Shown here in pieces: positions 59,461-64,000 of a stretch of DNA of 64,000 nt. The stretch spans positions 7,750,001 to 7,814,000 of the forward strand of contig AP026547.1 of assembly GCA_026075535.2 (NCBI GenBank), in the 5' to 3' direction. Origin of the DNA: Tricholoma matsutake. Lineage: Eukaryota; Basidiomycota; Agaricomycetes; Agaricales; Tricholomataceae. A model generated the notes under the pieces. It was not told the DNA's origin. It saw nothing but the letters and a program-made list of their open reading frames with translations, and searched no databases. The position numbers were made by a program, and so were the translations under genes. Every line of letters starts with the position of its first letter. The stretch's first letter is position 1.

Positions 59461-60400
59461 TCATGAGAATGCTTCAAAATTCTTTGTATGCCTTCAGCCA
59501 CCATAATACAATTCCCCCAACCTTTGTACAGCTCAGGATATACACTTGGAACATCATTGATGAGTTCCGAACCAGTCTCAAGCAATATTGCAGTGATATT
59601 GGCCTTCAAACAAGTCCAATATTTCCTCAAAAGACTTCGAAAATCAATATTGGACACTATATCGCTATCCGAATGGTCATCACACACATGCCAGACATAT
59701 CCCCTACCATTGTCAAACAATATTGCACTGATGTCAGGCCATGAATGAAGTCTGAAGAAACTTTGAAATTCTTCAAAAAACCTCAAACCTCGAAAAACAT
59801 CTTCAGACACAGTATTTTCTATTTGAACAATCTTTGGATGCATGCTGGACACATGGGACACTATCTTGAGTATATTGAACACATTTTGACTGCATGTGCA
59901 TGCATACAATCCACTTGAAGCAGTTTCCGATGTTTTATTCAATTTATAACAAGGACAGTCCACTTTTAGCTATTCTTTCTTATTATTTCTTCATCATGTG
60001 TGATATTCACCCTTTCTAGTCTCACTTTATTGTTCTGATATACTTCTATTGTCTTTTGCCTCAAGTTTTCCACATGTTTGCCTCATGTTCTCTAGCCTTT
60101 TTAGGTACTTTCTTTATTTTATATAAAAAGATGTACTAGATACAAAGAAAACAAGAAAGTCGTTGTCTTCCTCCCAGATCACAGTGATTTGAGAGTTCAG
60201 TTTAGTCTTATTCAGTCTGAAGTTTGGTGTTTTATGCTAAACTTCCTTGAAATTCCTTGAAATTCCTTGCATTACGCTATTTTCACTCTTGTTTCCCTTG
60301 ATTCACCTTTGCTTTGCTTCTACTACTCATCTAGTCCCCCGATCTTGCATCCAAACATATTTGTGCACTTGAAATTCCTCGAAACTTCTTCGAAAAAACC
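59461..60400. other. Gene-free part of the KDZ element
   Basis: An open minus-strand frame of 176 codons at 59433-59963 has no recognisable motif and no intron logic; I do not call it a gene. The rest is CpG-poor, non-coding. Confidence 0.35.
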
Positions 60401-60480
60401 TCAAAAAATATTGCAACACCTCAAAAAATATTGCAAGATCTCGAAAAATATTGCAACTCCTCAAAAATCCTTGAAAGTCC
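60401..60480. repeat. 20-bp tandem repeat
   Basis: Unit TCAAAAAATATTGCAACACC in about three copies, decaying to the right. Same period as the repeat at 59,361 but unrelated in sequence. Confidence 0.75.
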
Positions 60481-61627
60481 TCAAAACACATTCTTTTTTG
60501 AACTGCTTCAACAAGCAGTTGTTTTATGACTATTTGATGGTCGGTCTGACAGGTGACATCTAGAGGGCCTCGCATCCTTCCTCTGACTTGTGTTATACCA
60601 TCCAAAGCCTTTTTGTGGGTTTTGTTTGGGTTTCCGGGTTGAGCATCATCAGCATTGATTTGCAACGAGATTTGCCAGGCTTTGCACAGAGTCCAGATGT
60701 TGAGGAAAATGGGGGGTTGAATAGGTTGGATGTGGCAGAGGGAGCCATGGTTGGTTGTGCTGTTGGTGGAATGGAAAGAGTGGGAGAAGATGGAGGCAAT
60801 GATGAGGCAAACTGGGAGGTAGGAGGGGATAATCTTGAATCAGCCCATGCAAAGAAAGAGCAAATGGGTCCCATTGTCATGCTTCTTGTAACAGCAGGTG
60901 AATGACCTTTCTGCATTGCCATTCTTGTCCAACTTGCAGATCTTAACGGAGAGTAAACAGTGGCAGGTACCACATGTGAAAATGGGCAGGGGTGCTTTGC
61001 TCATTGAGAGAGATAACCTGTAGAATCCTGTTGTATGACCTAGAAATAGCTGAATATCTTGTCAGCCATCAATAGAATCTGCTGAAAAGAGTAGTACTCA
61101 TACTAGTTAGCATCATGATAATGATTCTGCTGTTGAAGAAGAGCAGATTTTAAATGACTGCACAAGCAAGCAGGAAAACAAGGCTTACAGTAGTAGTAGT
61201 AAATCCCTGTCTATTATGAGTCCTTTGGAGTGTGAGGGGGGTTGTGCAAGGGGAGAAGCACACAAGGATTTGCCAGCAGTGTGAGATGGTTCAAATCAGG
61301 TGGCAGTGTTAGTGACACAAGACTTTCGGCACAGGCAGGACAGGTGGGACTCTTGGGAATTTCCAAAACCCAGATTTTCTGGCATTTTTTAGCTGTCAAA
61401 AATTTCCAGTGCTTGCATGCATCCAGATTCCCTGACAGCTGTATGGACTTGCACTCTAGCTATCTACTAGAATTCTCACAATCATGATTTGGAAATGCAT
61501 AATCAACACCAGGATTCCAGAGGTATCATGTGACAGATGACCTTGCACATGACTTGGTAGATTACTACTTTGAGATCTTGGGTGGTAAAAAGGCACGGTA
61601 AATAAATACCTATTTTCTGCAACCCTA
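60481..61627. other. Right end of the KDZ element
   Basis: No gene that I can support. At 61,340-61,390 there is an inverted copy of the stretch at 50,660-50,700 (GACATCTGGGTATTGGAAAT-like), that is, sub-terminal inverted sequence of the element. Ends with the 17-bp TIR. Confidence 0.45.
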
Positions 61628-61635
61628 CAGATGGG

Positions 61636-62307
61636 ACATGAGCAAAAAGTGCACTATTAAGGTTTCAAGGTCCCGTGATCTCTTCCATTTGTCCTTGTGA
61701 ATGTGTTTCAGATGGGACCAAGATGGGACATGAACAAAAACAATGCTATTAATATGCAACAGCGCGATGAATGGTGGTGGATGTTGAATGTAAGATAGGA
61801 CAACCCAAAATCTGGAGTGAGAAGAGCAATGACCTCCTTCAACACTCAGGATACCAAACTAGTAAACTAGGTGATGCTGACACCATAACACCATTCTCTG
61901 CCCCCCTTCCCAACTCCACCAATTTCTGAGAGCTTCAAAAGACTCAACATCCAGCAGACACCATCATGGCAACCAATCTGAATGTGACAATAGTGCAGAA
62001 GGTGTTTGTGGGTGAGGTTGGGTTCCTTTCACATGACATCACCATCCAAGAACAATGGTATAGTCAAAAAGTCATTATGTAATGTAAGAAATCATAACTG
62101 CAGTTTCAGACTTTCAGCAGAGGTAAGCAGCCAGCATAGTAGTGGGCTTTGCCATGCCAGTGTGCTACAGAGTTAATTATGTAATGCTGGTGTAGGATTT
62201 TATACCACAACCACAACCACAACCACTTTCTCATTTCTATCTACTCTTTAATGTCTTGCAGTTTATTCTCATTTCATCAATTACATGCTTTCTTCTATTT
62301 GTAAGTT
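61636..62307. other. Remainder of the 80-90-bp repeat array and flank
   Basis: 61,636-61,755 continues the repeat broken by the KDZ element (TTGTCCTTGTGAATGTGTTTC and similar). After that non-coding sequence leads to the next ORF; a short (ACAACC) run is at about 62,208-62,226. Confidence 0.45.
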
Positions 62308-63716
62308 ATGTCATTCAAAATTGGAGCATTTCAGCCTTTCCCAGTTTCAGATCAAACTCAAACCACTTTGGCTGATGTTCTCAAAAGCCCACTTCTTCCA
62401 TCGCCTGGCCTTGAGCTCACAGTCAGAGGTCTCAAATGTATGAGTTCAGGGTCTGCTGCAGCTCACCTTCATAGAATCCTTGAAGAGTTATCAGCCAATG
62501 GTCAGCCCTTTCCACCTCATAAGATTGTCTCACCTTCCAGGACATCTCAGGACATCCTTGATTATGTCAATGTTTCCCTTTCTAGAAGCATTTGGGAGTC
62601 ACCCCATCTGGACATTTTGCAATGCATCAGAACCATACTCAACAAGATCCCTGGTATCACAGCTGATTGGAAAATTAGCAACAGGTTTGATAAGTCTCAC
62701 CAACTTTCCTTCAATGTGGAAGAAAGTTCCCCTGAGGTTGTGTGAGCCCTCAAAGATAGCCTCGACAGGATCTTTCAGTCCAAGGGATATGTTGTTCAGT
62801 CTTGCTGGGTTCCTAAGCAAGGCACATGTATCACTCATCATTTCACTGACCATGGAGCAGTTTGTGCCCTCATCCATGAATATCCACTTGGTGATAGGGT
62901 TTCCTACCCACCTATCTTTTCTTGCTACATCCAGCCCATCTATGGCCTAGAGATTGCTATCACCAATGTTAATGACACCCCTGAAGCCCATGCCATGATT
63001 GATTGTTATATCAAATGTACATATGGCACTCCAGGCCTTTCTGATCCTGTTGTGCATTTTAGCTGCCTGGAACTTGATGACTCAGTTTACTCTGTCATTG
63101 TCAAAACCCTGGACATCACTAATCATCTCCTCACTGACCCTTTGCAGACATCGACCTTCCTTCTAATACCAGCAAACCAGCTTATTTGTACAACCTCAAC
63201 TCCAAAGGTTTCCCTCCAGCCTCCTTCATTAACCACTCCACCATTCCACCTCCTGAGTCCCCTTTTGTCCATACCCAGCTTGATTTTCTTCACACCTCCC
63301 TTGACGGTGTTTCTCAAACTGTTGGCAAACTCATTTCTGACTATCAAGGTCTCATTTCCCAGTTGTCCAACTCCCAAGCTGCCTTTGCTATGAATGTTGG
63401 CAACCTTTTCACCCTCATGCTCACCAACACCCAGCTCACCTTAGCTCAAAGCAAACACAATCACCTTTCTTCATCACTCTCCACTGCTAACCTCTTACTT
63501 GCACTTACATCAGATGATGAAGCTCAGAATGTAGTATCAGAACAGATTGGGGACCTCACCACCAAACTTTCCCTTTCTCATAATACTGTTGCCCAACTTA
63601 GCCATGACATGCTTGCCATGCAAAGTACCATTTTACCTCAACCACCACCTCCTCAACTTTCTACCTCTTCATCTTACCTCCCATTAAGGCAGGCTCACCT
63701 TGATACCAACATCTGA
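62308..63716 (+). pseudogene. Unclassified two-part ORF, possibly of a retroelement
   Basis: Part 1 starts MSFKIGAFQPFPVSDQTQTT at 62308 and continues past an in-frame TGA at 62743-62745 (possible CGA before mutation) as ALKDSLDRIFQSKGYVVQSC to about 63,120. Part 2 runs in another frame to a stop at 63,716 (SKGFPPASFINHSTIPPPES; later LTLAQSKHNHLSSSLSTANL, coiled-coil-like). CACTGAC then CCCTTTGCAG at about 63,133-63,148 looks like a branch site and acceptor, so an intron may join the parts; the donor is not certain. No known domain recognised. CpG-poor like the mobile elements around it. It could be ORF1 of a retroelement cut by the window end. Confidence 0.4.
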
Positions 63717-64000
63717 GGATCAGCAAGGTCACCAGCCCTCTATGGAGGTCAACAGTGGTAGTAATCAGGTATGTTCCCACCAATCCCTTCATTTTAAAAC
63801 TTTTAAGCCATACACTCCCATAGTAACATGTGTTCCTTCTCTTCTACTTAACCATATTTGTTACATTGGGAGTGTATTGCCCTCCATCATCTCCTTTCTT
63901 CTTACCTTGCATCTATTTTTGTATCACTTCTTGCTATCCTTTCTCATCATAAACAATTATGAGAAAATGTCTCTTCTCCTTCTTTATTTTCTTTTCCCCC
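63717..64000. other. Right end of the window
   Basis: Non-coding, T- and C-rich sequence after the last ORF. Nothing recognised. Confidence 0.4.

Larger units (their letters stand above)
50538..61627 (+). mobile_element. KDZ-type DNA transposon with nested insertions
   Basis: Termini are TAGGGTTGCAGAAAATA and its exact inverted complement, flanked by an exact 8-bp duplication CAGATGGG (50530-50537 and 61628-61635). An uninterrupted paralogous site is seen at 50,449-50,456 in the neighbouring repeat unit. The element carries a CxC-cluster protein of the kind linked to KDZ (Kyakuja-Dileera-Zisupton) transposases on the plus strand and a second gene on the minus strand. Without the TIR element (50916-51791) and element B (53193-58634) it would be about 4.8 kb. 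KDZ elements are known to make 8-bp duplications. Confidence 0.8.

Noticed and set aside
59433..59963. 176-codon minus-strand ORF
   Set aside because: Overlaps a tandem repeat, no motif, no homology that I can name; not called as a gene.
1..64000. CRISPR arrays, bacterial operons, phage
   Set aside because: Introns, chromoviruses and fungal gene families show eukaryotic nuclear DNA; no spacer-repeat structure seen.

Overview
The window is nuclear DNA of a fungus, almost certainly a mushroom-forming basidiomycete (Agaricomycete). The evidence is dense introns of about 41-94 nt, an F-box protein of agaric type, a fungal DUF1748 protein, and mobile elements typical of this group: Crypton-type Ndc10/GCR1_C, KDZ with CxC clusters, Helitron with DUF6570, and Ty3/gypsy chromoviruses. 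It falls into three parts.

(1) 1-12.5 kb is mobile-element territory. A broken Crypton-type tyrosine recombinase (1-2009, +) faces tail-to-tail an unclassified gene (10473-2091, -). That gene is split by a complete Ty3/gypsy chromovirus (element A, 2429-8435, TSD GAAGT) and by a MITE (8802-9575, 9-bp TSD). A second TIR element (10872-11766, 8-bp TSD) sits in a minisatellite.

(2) 12.6-28.7 kb is a gene island whose CpG sites look normal. Seven host genes can be modelled to complete, in-frame products: PRP18 splicing factor (-), sulfite oxidase, an F-box protein, a small DUF1748 protein, an inositol-polyphosphate 5-phosphatase of 852 aa, a VTT/TMEM41-like membrane protein of 409 aa, and a cytochrome P450 of 510 aa (all +). 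Four of their introns need GC-AG splicing. A second copy of the 9-bp-TSD MITE lies between the VTT gene and the P450.

(3) 28.7-64 kb is layered mobile DNA. It holds foldback TIR elements nested in each other (30996-32782), a Helitron Rep-helicase relic with a C-terminal cysteine-peptidase-like module (35.3-42.2 kb) split by a probable solo LTR, a second type of Ty3/gypsy chromovirus (element C, 42311-49520, TSD CTTAC) with an extra zinc-knuckle ORF after pol, and an 11.1-kb KDZ-type element (50538-61627, TSD CAGATGGG). The KDZ element was itself invaded by a TIR element and by a protease-deleted sister of element A (element B, 53193-58634). An unclassified ORF pair occupies the right end.

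Elements A, B and C are all dead, mostly through CGA-to-TGA nonsense and other CpG transitions, as expected where repeats are cytosine-methylated. Exon coordinates were assembled by hand from reading frame, splice-site and family conservation; every joined host CDS has a length divisible by three.
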